From the NCBI GenBank assembly GCA_965209105.1, contig CBDBQB010000006.1:88595-152594 (forward strand): a DNA stretch of 64,000 nt, written 5' to 3'. The translations under genes were made by a program, and so were the position numbers. Positions 16,553 through 24,670 of this stretch are shown piece by piece. Origin of the DNA: JAAELZ01 sp965209105. Lineage in GTDB: Bacteria > Pseudomonadota > Gammaproteobacteria > Arenicellales > Poriferihabitantaceae. Position 1 is the first letter of the stretch. Each line of letters starts with the position of its first letter. Under the pieces are notes generated by a model. The model did no database searches and was not told the DNA's origin. It saw only the letters and a program-made list of their open reading frames with translations.

Positions 16553-19500
16553 GCAAATTTGCCCATCTACATATCCATACCGAGTATTCGCTCAGTGATA
16601 GTACGGTACGTATTAGCGACTTAATCGCCAAAGCAGTTGCTGACAAAGCGCCAGCCCTGGCCATTACGGATTTAAGCAACGTATATGGCGTCGTTAAGTT
16701 TTACAAGGCTTGTATGAATGCTGGGATCAAGCCCATTATCGGCGCCGAGGTATGGATAGAAAACCCCCTAGAAGATGCCGCTCAAGATGCCTTCGTTTTG
16801 TTGGCGACCAGTACTCGCGGCTATGTGCAACTATGTCAGTTACTCAGCAATGCGATATTACACAATAAACATTTAGGCAAGCCCATCGTGGCGCAAGATC
16901 AACTCTTGCAGGACAGCAGTGATCTCCTCGCATTACATCATTCTACTGAAGGCGAGCTGGCGCAACAAATTCTAGCCGGTGAAATGTCAATCTGCCAGGC
17001 GACGCTCGCGCATTACCAAAAATTATTTGGCGATCGTTTATATCTAGAGATATGCCGAGTTGGACATCCTGATGAGCAGCGCTATGCTGAAAATCTGCTT
17101 AGTTTGTCTCGCGAGAAATCAATTCCTTTGCTGGCAGTGAATCGTGTGCAGTTCACCGAAGAAGCAGATTATGCCGCACACGAAGTCCGTGTTTGTATCC
17201 ATGATGGACGTCAGCTCGGTGATCCTCGTAGAGCGAAAAAATTCACGCCCGAGCAACATTTCAAATCGCAGGATCAGATGTGTGAACGCTTTGCTGATCT
17301 ACCTGAGGCGACAGAAAACACACTGGCCGTTGCGCGGCGCTGTAATGTATTTTTCACTTTTGGAACGGATCATCTGCCGCAGTTTCCTGGCGCAGGAAAT
17401 AAAACCGCTGAGGAGGTGTTAGCCGAAAATGCGCAAGCAGGTTTACAAGAACGATTGCTTGAGTTGTCACCGGAAAGTGAGCATACCGCAGAAGATTATC
17501 AGGCGCGTTTAGCGATTGAGATTGAGGTCATCAATAGCATGGAGTTCCCCGGATACTTTTTGATCGTTGCGGATTTTATCGCGTGGTCGAGGGCGCACGA
17601 TGTGCCAGTGGGGCCGGGGCGTGGATCGGGGGCGGGTTCGGTCGTGGCATGGGCGCTCAAAATTACCGATATTGACCCATTGCGGTATGGTCTATTATTT
17701 GAACGATTTTTAAATCCAGAACGGGTATCAATGCCCGATTTTGACATCGACTTTTGTATGGAGGGTCGAGATCGCGTGATTGAATACGTGGCGGAATGTT
17801 ACGGGCGAGATCAGGTCGCGCAAATCATAACTTTTGGCACGATGGCGGCTAAAGCCGTCATAAGAGATGTCGGCAGAGTGCTCGGACACTCCTATGGCTA
17901 TGTCGATAGTATTGCTAAATTAATTCCATTTGAAGTGGGCATGACCCTGCGTAAGGCCTTTGAACAAGAGAAGGCACTTCAGCAACGTTACGATGAAGAT
18001 GAGGAGGCCGCCGAGTTGTTTAAGATGGCACGTCAGCTTGAGGGCTTGTCTCGAAATGTGGGCAAACATGCCGGCGGGGTGGTCATCGCGCCGTCAAAGC
18101 TGACGGATTTCACGGCCTTGTATGCAGAATCGGAGAGCGCACAAGCGGTTACACAGCTGGATAAAGATGATCTGGAAAGTATAGGTTTGGTTAAGTTCGA
18201 CTTTTTGGGCTTACGAACCTTGACGGTCATTGATTGGGCAGTCGCTTTAGCGAACAAGCTAAATTCGGCGGCAGGTCGTGATTTAGTTGAGGTGCCTGCG
18301 CAGGCATTTGTAGATGAAAAAACCTTCGATTTAATCAAAAAAGGCCAGACAGTGGCAGTATTTCAGCTTGAGTCGAGTGGGATGCGTGATCTGATTTTGC
18401 GCTTACAGCCCGATAGTTTTGAGGATTTGATTGCACTGGTTGCCTTGTATCGCCCCGGACCATTGGATTCGGGCATGGTCGAATCGTATGTGAAGCGCAA
18501 GCACGGACGTGAAAGCGTCGATTACCCCCATCCCGACACAGCCGCCATTTTGTCGGAAACCAACGGTGTTATTTTATATCAAGAGCAAGTGATGCAAATC
18601 GCTCAAGTACTGGCGGGTTATTCACTCGGTGGGGCAGATCTACTCCGGCGCGCAATGGGTAAGAAGAAACCCGAGGAAATGGCAAAGCAGCGCTCAATTT
18701 TTGTAGGCGGGGCAAAGAGCAATGGCATCGACAATAAAACGGCGGAATATATCTTTGACATGATGGAAACGTTTGCAGGCTACGGTTTTAATAAGTCACA
18801 CTCCGCTGCGTATGCCTTATTATCTTTTCAAACAGCGTGGTTAAAAGCACATTATCCTTCTGCCTATATGGCGGCGACGATGTCGGCGGATATGGACAAC
18901 ACAGATAAAATTGTAGGCTTGATTGCAGATAGTCGGAATTTGGGGCTATCGATAAAATTTCCAGATGTTAACGGAAGCTTGTACAAGTTTGAGCCGATTG
19001 ACGATACCACGATTATGTATGGTCTCGGCGCGATAAAAGGCTTGGGCGAAGCAGCGGTCGCGTCGATTGTAGAAGAGCGGAAGGCGAACGGTAGCTATAA
19101 TGACATCCACGATTTTTGTAAACGCTTGGCATCTAAGAAAGTAAATAAACGTGCCATTGAAGCAATTGTCCGCTCCGGCGGCTTTGATGCGCTGGAAGCG
19201 AATCGTGCTCAGGTTTTTGCAGATTTGCCGCGCGCAATGGAAATTGCCGATCAATATAGCCAAAATCAAGATGCCGGTCAGAGTGATTTATTTGGATTGA
19301 GTGTCGCAAATGTAATCAGCGAACCAAAGATGGTCGGCGAGTGGAATGAATTGCGTCGCTTAAGCGAGGAGCGAGAAGCACTGGGGCTGTATTTGTCCGG
19401 TCATCCCTTTGACTATTATCGCTCAGAGCTAGAGACTATTTCAGATATGCGACTGTGTGAGCGAATACAAAAGCCACTATCGAATGCAGTCATCGCGGGA

Positions 19501-20097
19501 ATGATCGTCGATAGGCGGGTGATCAACACTAAACGCGGGGACAAGATGGCATTCATCAGCCTAGACGATGGACTTTCACGCGTTGAAATCAGCATATTTT
19601 CTGAATTATATGCACTGTGCGAGTCCTTGTTGACCAAGGATAAAATCTTAATCGTAACAGGGGAGTTAAAACGCAAAGAGGCAGGTGGGCAATTCGAAAT
19701 GATTGCGCAAAGTGCTTCAGATATTGAAGATTTGCGTCGAGAAAAACTGCAAGCAATTCGACTGAATATAAAGGCTAAGCATCTACAATCAGGCCTGTTT
19801 GATGCGCTTAAGTCGGTTTTAACAAACTATACCGAAGATGGCACTGTCATGGTTGAAATTGTTTATCAACAAGGCAACGGCGTACAAGGCTTGCTACAAC
19901 TCGGCGATGCGTGGCGACTCAAGCTTTCTGATGAATTGTTAGACCAACTGAACGAATTGCTTGATGAAGATACTATTCGTTATGTTTACGATAAAAACCA
20001 CGTTAAGAGCGGTTTGACTTATCAGGCGCCGTTACCAAAGTTTAACTATACACGCCGCAATAACAATAAACCCCAAGCAGCCGCAAACTACGCATAA
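16549..20097 (+). CDS. dnaE: DNA polymerase III subunit alpha
   Basis: This 1182-residue protein has the N-terminal PHP domain (HLHIHTEYSLSDS), the polymerase core with GPGRGSGAGS and MPDFDIDFCM carrying the catalytic aspartates, a helix-hairpin-helix region, and an OB domain near residue 985 (VIAGMIVDRRVI). It is the replicative polymerase catalytic subunit. It closes the lpx-rnhB-dnaE run. Confidence 0.97.
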   Translation: MSKFAHLHIHTEYSLSDSTVRISDLIAKAVADKAPALAITDLSNVYGVVKFYKACMNAGIKPIIGAEVWIENPLEDAAQDAFVLLATSTRGYVQLCQLLSNAILHNKHLGKPIVAQDQLLQDSSDLLALHHSTEGELAQQILAGEMSICQATLAHYQKLFGDRLYLEICRVGHPDEQRYAENLLSLSREKSIPLLAVNRVQFTEEADYAAHEVRVCIHDGRQLGDPRRAKKFTPEQHFKSQDQMCERFADLPEATENTLAVARRCNVFFTFGTDHLPQFPGAGNKTAEEVLAENAQAGLQERLLELSPESEHTAEDYQARLAIEIEVINSMEFPGYFLIVADFIAWSRAHDVPVGPGRGSGAGSVVAWALKITDIDPLRYGLLFERFLNPERVSMPDFDIDFCMEGRDRVIEYVAECYGRDQVAQIITFGTMAAKAVIRDVGRVLGHSYGYVDSIAKLIPFEVGMTLRKAFEQEKALQQRYDEDEEAAELFKMARQLEGLSRNVGKHAGGVVIAPSKLTDFTALYAESESAQAVTQLDKDDLESIGLVKFDFLGLRTLTVIDWAVALANKLNSAAGRDLVEVPAQAFVDEKTFDLIKKGQTVAVFQLESSGMRDLILRLQPDSFEDLIALVALYRPGPLDSGMVESYVKRKHGRESVDYPHPDTAAILSETNGVILYQEQVMQIAQVLAGYSLGGADLLRRAMGKKKPEEMAKQRSIFVGGAKSNGIDNKTAEYIFDMMETFAGYGFNKSHSAAYALLSFQTAWLKAHYPSAYMAATMSADMDNTDKIVGLIADSRNLGLSIKFPDVNGSLYKFEPIDDTTIMYGLGAIKGLGEAAVASIVEERKANGSYNDIHDFCKRLASKKVNKRAIEAIVRSGGFDALEANRAQVFADLPRAMEIADQYSQNQDAGQSDLFGLSVANVISEPKMVGEWNELRRLSEEREALGLYLSGHPFDYYRSELETISDMRLCERIQKPLSNAVIAGMIVDRRVINTKRGDKMAFISLDDGLSRVEISIFSELYALCESLLTKDKILIVTGELKRKEAGGQFEMIAQSASDIEDLRREKLQAIRLNIKAKHLQSGLFDALKSVLTNYTEDGTVMVEIVYQQGNGVQGLLQLGDAWRLKLSDELLDQLNELLDEDTIRYVYDKNHVKSGLTYQAPLPKFNYTRRNNNKPQAAANYA

Positions 20098-20160
20098 ACT
20101 TGGTTTCTGAGCAAAGATCAATCGCTTGCTGATCGCATCTATTCGAGCATGCTTGAATTG

Positions 20161-20200
20161 AAAGTGTCTTAAAGTGTCTTACAGTGTCTTACAGTGTCTT
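20161..20200. repeat. Four tandem copies of a 10-bp unit
   Basis: Four consecutive 10-bp units read AAAGTGTCTT, AAAGTGTCTT, ACAGTGTCTT and ACAGTGTCTT. The array begins 63 bp after the dnaE stop and ends on the bactofilin stop codon, between two converging genes. It could vary in copy number by slippage. It is too short and has no spacers, so it is not a CRISPR. Confidence 0.85.
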
Positions 20201-20649
20201 TAAGAAGCCTTGCTGGTGCTGGCCATACTTGCTTTTGTGCCAGTAATACTGGTGGCACTGGCACTGGCGCTGGTATTGGCACTGGCGGTATTTGCCTGTG
20301 ATTTACTGACGCTTTCGCCCTCAAAACTACAGTTTTGGTCAATCGTCAGGTTATTAGAAATAACTTTTCCGCGCATCGTGCCACCGGCTAGAATTTCGAC
20401 GTGCTCGCATTCTGCAGTGCCGTGAAATAAGCCTGTGATGCTTAATTTATTTGCCGAAACATCGCCATAAATGTTGCCCGATTGACCAATCGTAACGGTG
20501 CCCTTGGCGTTGATTTTACCCCGATGATTACCGTCTATGTGTAGCGCACAATTAGAGCTTATAGTGCCCTTGATTTTAGTGCTACTTGAGATAATTGTAG
20601 AGTCGGTCTTGATATCTGTTTGTTGATCAGGCTTATTAAAGATTGCCAT
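20200..20649 (-). CDS. Bactofilin family cytoskeletal protein
   Basis: This 149-residue protein has the bactofilin (DUF583) core at about 20-110: repeated short strands with G at turns, such as LHIDGNHRGKINAKGTVTIG, forming a beta helix that polymerises. The C-terminal 35 residues are a low-complexity Ala/Ser/Thr tail (ASANTSASASATS). Bactofilins organise local wall growth, and the gene overlaps by 91 nt the end of an M23 peptidase gene on the same strand, a common functional partner. Confidence 0.88.
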   Translation of the reverse strand: MAIFNKPDQQTDIKTDSTIISSSTKIKGTISSNCALHIDGNHRGKINAKGTVTIGQSGNIYGDVSANKLSITGLFHGTAECEHVEILAGGTMRGKVISNNLTIDQNCSFEGESVSKSQANTASANTSASASATSITGTKASMASTSKAS

Positions 20650-21647
20650 TGAATGCCTCTTACTTTGGTGAAAATTTCCTGGTTACCAAACTCCCAGGTT
20701 AAAAAATCGATTGGGTCAAGCGCTTTACTCAAATGCCTGACTTCATAATGTAGGTGTGGGCCGTCGGAACGCCCGGTATTGCCTGTGAATCCAATCAAAT
20801 CTCCTTTTTGAACGACATCACCCACCTTTACTTTAAGCTCTGATAAATGGGCGTAGCGTGATTCAAAGCCAAAATTATGGGCAATCACGATAAGTTTGCC
20901 ACTGAGCTTATTAGGCGCTGATTGCTTGACCACACCGTCGGCGGTGGCGTATAGGTTGGTGCCTTTCGCAGCTTTTAAATCGATACCATTGTGAAAACTT
21001 GCTTGTTTCGTAGTGGGGTGTTTCCGTTTTCCAAATTTGCTGGTGATACCAATATTTCTAGTCGGATAGCCGTTTGGAATGCTGTCATGTAAGATTCTTT
21101 GTTGGCTAATACTGAGACTGGCCAATGTGATTCTGTCTTCTAAAGCTATCGACTCTCCAGATTCGTCTCCATCTAAGCCAATACTCTCCTCCAACAAGAT
21201 AACCCGGTCATCTAGCTCGACGAAATCCAATTCTTTAGAGACGAAGTGGTTTGAGATTGCGGTCAGGCGGTCGAGGATAGTCGACTCTAGCTCAGCATTT
21301 ACCCCACTGATTTGCTCCATCTGAGCGAGCACAACACTCATCAACTCTCGTTCTGTGCCACTGAGTTTAAGGGTTTGATTAAGCGTGGAATTTTTGGATG
21401 TTAATCTAACAAAAGCGTCTTCGAGTGAACTGGCCAAGGATTTCGTCTGAATCAATTCATCCTTTTGATTGAAGACGATCAAGTTGCTGGTAATCAACGC
21501 GAAGCTAAGCGTTGCAGTTGCGCCAATGATGAGTTTTTTTACTAATTTGGGTATCTTAAAGTGTCGAGTGCCACTTTTATCGCTTACCGTGATTAGAAAA
21601 TACTTGTCGTTTTGGTTTTTACTCTTATTCTTATTTTTCTTAAGCAT
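20559..21647 (-). CDS. M23 family metallopeptidase (LytM-type endopeptidase)
   Basis: This 362-residue protein has a cytoplasmic basic N-terminus, one transmembrane segment (about 37-58), a coiled-coil region (about 65-150), and a C-terminal M23 domain. Zinc ligands are in FHNGIDLKA and the HLHYE motif in GPHLHYEVR. It cuts peptidoglycan cross-bridges in the periplasm. The start is placed at ATG 21647 rather than the upstream TTG. After the domain a tail continues 91 nt into the bactofilin reading frame (including GIQWQSLISLI, which recurs in such peptidases), so the overlap seems genuine. Confidence 0.9.
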   Translation of the reverse strand: MLKKNKNKSKNQNDKYFLITVSDKSGTRHFKIPKLVKKLIIGATATLSFALITSNLIVFNQKDELIQTKSLASSLEDAFVRLTSKNSTLNQTLKLSGTERELMSVVLAQMEQISGVNAELESTILDRLTAISNHFVSKELDFVELDDRVILLEESIGLDGDESGESIALEDRITLASLSISQQRILHDSIPNGYPTRNIGITSKFGKRKHPTTKQASFHNGIDLKAAKGTNLYATADGVVKQSAPNKLSGKLIVIAHNFGFESRYAHLSELKVKVGDVVQKGDLIGFTGNTGRSDGPHLHYEVRHLSKALDPIDFLTWEFGNQEIFTKVRGIQWQSLISLINKQISRPTLQLSQVALKSRAL

Positions 21648-21681
21648 GTTGAATAGGGGTGGCAATTTTGTTCAGCCTGAT

Positions 21682-22317
21682 TTAGCTATAAGTATTGCTA
21701 AAACGCTGATAGTTTTTATGCAGTCGCAACACATGTTTGACGTAGGACTGTGTTTCTGGATAAGGCGGAATTCCCGCGTAACGCGAGACCGCAGTTTCGC
21801 CTGCATTATACGCGGCAAGCGCTAAGCGCACATCGTTATTATACTGTTTCATTAAGTGAGAGAAAAATGCAATTCCGCCGCGGAGGTTTTGATACGCATC
21901 GTAGGGGTTAATAACCTCGTAATTATTTGCGGTGGCAGGCATGAGCTGCATTAAGCCTTGCGCGCCTTTCGGGGACAAAGCATGGGGATTGAAATCTGAC
22001 TCGACTTGCACAATCGCTTTGATCAAGGCGCGATCCTGATGATAGTTATCAGCAAGATTGAAAATGGTTATATCAAACACACTGGCGCGAGGCTGCAGAT
22101 TCCGCGTCTTAAATTCATACTGTAGCGGCCGCAGAACGCGAATAGGTATTCTGGGCGTATAGGTTTTGACTAATCTTAATTTTGCGTCACGATTGGGGTG
22201 ATCGCTGATAACGCGCGTGCCATTTTCTGCTTCGTAAATATACACCTTCGCCGCACTTGCTGAGGGGATCAACAAGTAACTCAAGCAAATTAGCGATGTC
22301 AAAAAAGCTCTAAACAT
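21682..22317 (-). CDS. Lytic transglycosylase, SLT domain
   Basis: This 211-residue protein has a signal peptide (1-22, ending ASA), a short beta-rich region (DUF4124-like, VYIYEAENGTRVISDHP), then an SLT domain: catalytic Glu in IVQVESDFNPHALS, GAQGLMQLMPATA, and ALAAYNAGETAV. It cleaves glycan strands of peptidoglycan. It lies 35 nt upstream of the M23 gene on the same strand, so the three wall-related genes probably form a unit. Confidence 0.92.
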   Translation of the reverse strand: MFRAFLTSLICLSYLLIPSASAAKVYIYEAENGTRVISDHPNRDAKLRLVKTYTPRIPIRVLRPLQYEFKTRNLQPRASVFDITIFNLADNYHQDRALIKAIVQVESDFNPHALSPKGAQGLMQLMPATANNYEVINPYDAYQNLRGGIAFFSHLMKQYNNDVRLALAAYNAGETAVSRYAGIPPYPETQSYVKHVLRLHKNYQRFSNTYS

Positions 22318-22400
22318 GTATTAAGGGGTCAAAAAGGCGCGCAATTTTAACAGTTTAAGCGGTATTTTTCTATGCTTGTGTATCGCCAGTCAAATCCTAG

Positions 22401-23456
22401 CTAAATATGGGTGAGCTGGATCAAAAATGCGGCAAAAAAAGTTAATAGAATGACACCTTCGATACGCCTAATCTTGCGGTCATTCATTACAAAGAACAAT
22501 AAGAAGAAAGCTGCGGCACTTGACAGTAACAAGTAATGAAGTAATGGCCCACTCATAAAGATTGGCTTGAACACGGAGATCAATCCAAAAATTCCCAAAT
22601 AGTCAAAAATATTTGAGCCGATAATTTCTCCAAATAGGCTGTCTGTATTATTCTTCTTAACCAACATGATCGCAGTGGCAATTTCTGGAATCGAGGTTCC
22701 GATTGCCAATAAACTGGTGGCAAGCTTCGCGCTCGATAAGCCCAATATATCAGCGCCATTGGACAGAGAGGTCACCACGAAATCTCCCGATAGAAATAGG
22801 CAGGCTAAATTGATGAGCAACAAACCGAGCAGTCTCGGCATGGAATGAGCCTTAGATGCATTGTTATCGTCATCATCCCTATCATCGGCAGACGGCTTGT
22901 TGCCGTGGCGAATATTATGGTGTAAATAAAAGCCCAGCATGACAAGTAGCACAGCGCCTTCTAGTCTGGAGAAATGGCCATCGTAAAGACTAAACGCGGT
23001 GAGTAGGACGGCTCCAAAGAATACGCTCATTTGAGTGGCGAGCACTTCCCGATGAACTGCAAGCGCTTGTGTGGCGAATAAGGCCGCGATGCCAACGCCC
23101 AATAAACAGTTCGCAACCACCGTGCCAAGAACATTGCCCACAATTATTTCTGGCTGGTTATTTAAGGCAGCGCCGATCGAGGAAAATAATTCAGGTGCTG
23201 AGGTGCCGATAGCGATGATAAGGATGCCGGTGTTTAATTTACTCAGCCCCATGCGATCACCCACGATAACCGCCATATCCGTGAATACGTCTGCCGCGCG
23301 GACAAGTACAATCAAACTAATAATAAATAGGCCAATTTCAATTCCGATGCTGCTGGAATGACCACGCAAGGTAATAAGGCCAAAACCCGCGGCGAGCGCA
23401 GCGATATTAATGAGGCTCTTGGTTTTGGCCGGGCCTAATAAAGACGAATTTGACAT
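22401..23456 (-). CDS. Calcium/sodium antiporter, CaCA family (YrbG-like)
   Basis: This 351-residue membrane protein has the two inverted alpha repeats of the family: GTSAPELFSSIGAAL in the first half and GTSIPEIATAIML with GEIIGSNIFDYLGIFG in the second. About ten membrane segments are seen, and a charged Asp-rich loop (DDRDDDDNN) lies between the halves. It should exchange Ca2+ for Na+ or H+ across the inner membrane. Confidence 0.93.
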   Translation of the reverse strand: MSNSSLLGPAKTKSLINIAALAAGFGLITLRGHSSSIGIEIGLFIISLIVLVRAADVFTDMAVIVGDRMGLSKLNTGILIIAIGTSAPELFSSIGAALNNQPEIIVGNVLGTVVANCLLGVGIAALFATQALAVHREVLATQMSVFFGAVLLTAFSLYDGHFSRLEGAVLLVMLGFYLHHNIRHGNKPSADDRDDDDNNASKAHSMPRLLGLLLINLACLFLSGDFVVTSLSNGADILGLSSAKLATSLLAIGTSIPEIATAIMLVKKNNTDSLFGEIIGSNIFDYLGIFGLISVFKPIFMSGPLLHYLLLSSAAAFFLLFFVMNDRKIRRIEGVILLTFFAAFLIQLTHI

Positions 23457-23518
23457 GGAATCTATAGCGTATAGAGGGAGTGGTTATTGGGTGTCTTGGC
23501 TTAATATCTGCGGCTTAA

Positions 23519-24472
23519 TTAGCGCAGTTGTTCTAGATAATCTCTCGCCTTGATGTGTTGCTTGTCCGCAGCCGATTGTATCCAGTATAAAGCAAGGGTT
23601 TCATTACGATCAATCAGAATGCCATCAAGATAGTGCAAGCCCAGTTGATATTGGGCCTGTGGCTGACCATTTTTTGCGCTGCGCTGGACAAATTCAAAGG
23701 CGCGTTGGTCGTTGCGCTCGACCCCTAAACCTTGTTCATAAAGGCGCGCTAGTTGTAGTTCAGCGCCAGCGCTACCGGCATCTGCAGCCGATAACCAAAG
23801 TGTGTGAGCTTTCGCATAATTCTTTTGGTCAAAGGCTTCGCTGGCGAAGGCAAGCATGCTGCTTAAACTTGGGTTGCTGATCTGATCAGCGTTATCGACT
23901 AAATCACTGTCGATATCAAACTTTGATTCCTCAAAAATGCTTTCTAAGAAATCGTGTGCTTGTGAATGGCCGTTATCGCTGGCGCGACGAAACCACTTGA
24001 CTCCCTCATCTGCCTGCTTGCGAACGCCGTCACCATTCCATAGCAGAACTGCCAAGTTAAATTGAGCTTGCGTGTGGTTCTGCCTCGCGGCACGTTCCCA
24101 CCAAATACGTGCGCGTTCATTGTCTTTTTGCACACCGTTTCCGGTGTAATACGCTAAGGCTAAATTGTGTTGACCCATGGCAAGCCCAGCATCCCCTGCG
24201 CGCCTGAATAAGTTCACCGCGCGTTCGGGGTCTGCGGCGCCGCCAATTCCCTTTGACAGCAAAATTCCCAAATTGAAGATCGCGCTGAGATTGGCGTTTT
24301 TGGCGCCGAGTTCCCAATGTTTCCGAGCCTGTTTAAATTCCTTATTTTGATAGGATTGAACGCCCAATTCGTAATCAGACGCCGCTATTAGCGTCCCGGA
24401 AAATAAAACGCTAAGGAGTATAGCTCCTTTATATAAAAAGCCAGTGAACTGAGGTAAATAGGGGCTTGGCAC
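23519..24472 (-). CDS. Sel1-repeat protein, exported
   Basis: At least six Sel1-type repeats are visible (pattern A-x-F-N-L-G-x-L-x-x-x-G, for example AIFNLGILLSKGIGG and AQFNLAVLLWNGDGV). A signal peptide-like stretch (FLYKGAILLSVLFSGTLIAAS) precedes them. The frame stays open to an ATG at 24640, but that adds 56 unlikely residues and crowds the gyrA promoter; a GTG at 24472 gives a sensible signal peptide and 317 residues. Sel1 repeats mediate protein contacts. It diverges from gyrA and its function is unknown. Confidence 0.75.
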   Translation of the reverse strand: MPSPYLPQFTGFLYKGAILLSVLFSGTLIAASDYELGVQSYQNKEFKQARKHWELGAKNANLSAIFNLGILLSKGIGGAADPERAVNLFRRAGDAGLAMGQHNLALAYYTGNGVQKDNERARIWWERAARQNHTQAQFNLAVLLWNGDGVRKQADEGVKWFRRASDNGHSQAHDFLESIFEESKFDIDSDLVDNADQISNPSLSSMLAFASEAFDQKNYAKAHTLWLSAADAGSAGAELQLARLYEQGLGVERNDQRAFEFVQRSAKNGQPQAQYQLGLHYLDGILIDRNETLALYWIQSAADKQHIKARDYLEQLR

Positions 24473-24670
24473 GATAAGGTTTGGTGGAATGCAAGGAGTG
24501 AAATATTTAGCGCAATTATACGCATTTTGAGACGCTAGATGGCTGTGTTTGCGGGGCTTGCTATGGTAAACTTTAACGCTTGTTTTAAAGGCACAAATAG
24601 CGGTTAAATTAAACCCCGCTTTACGTGGAAATCCCTCCATTTTCGATCTCTTAACTTAGCCAAAACCATT

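Noticed and set aside
20161..20200. CRISPR-like array
   Set aside because: Units are 10 bp, directly joined and only four; there are no spacers or cas genes.
24473..24640. N-terminal extension of the Sel1 protein to ATG 24640
   Set aside because: The extra 56 residues precede a clear signal peptide and would place the start 30 bp from gyrA.
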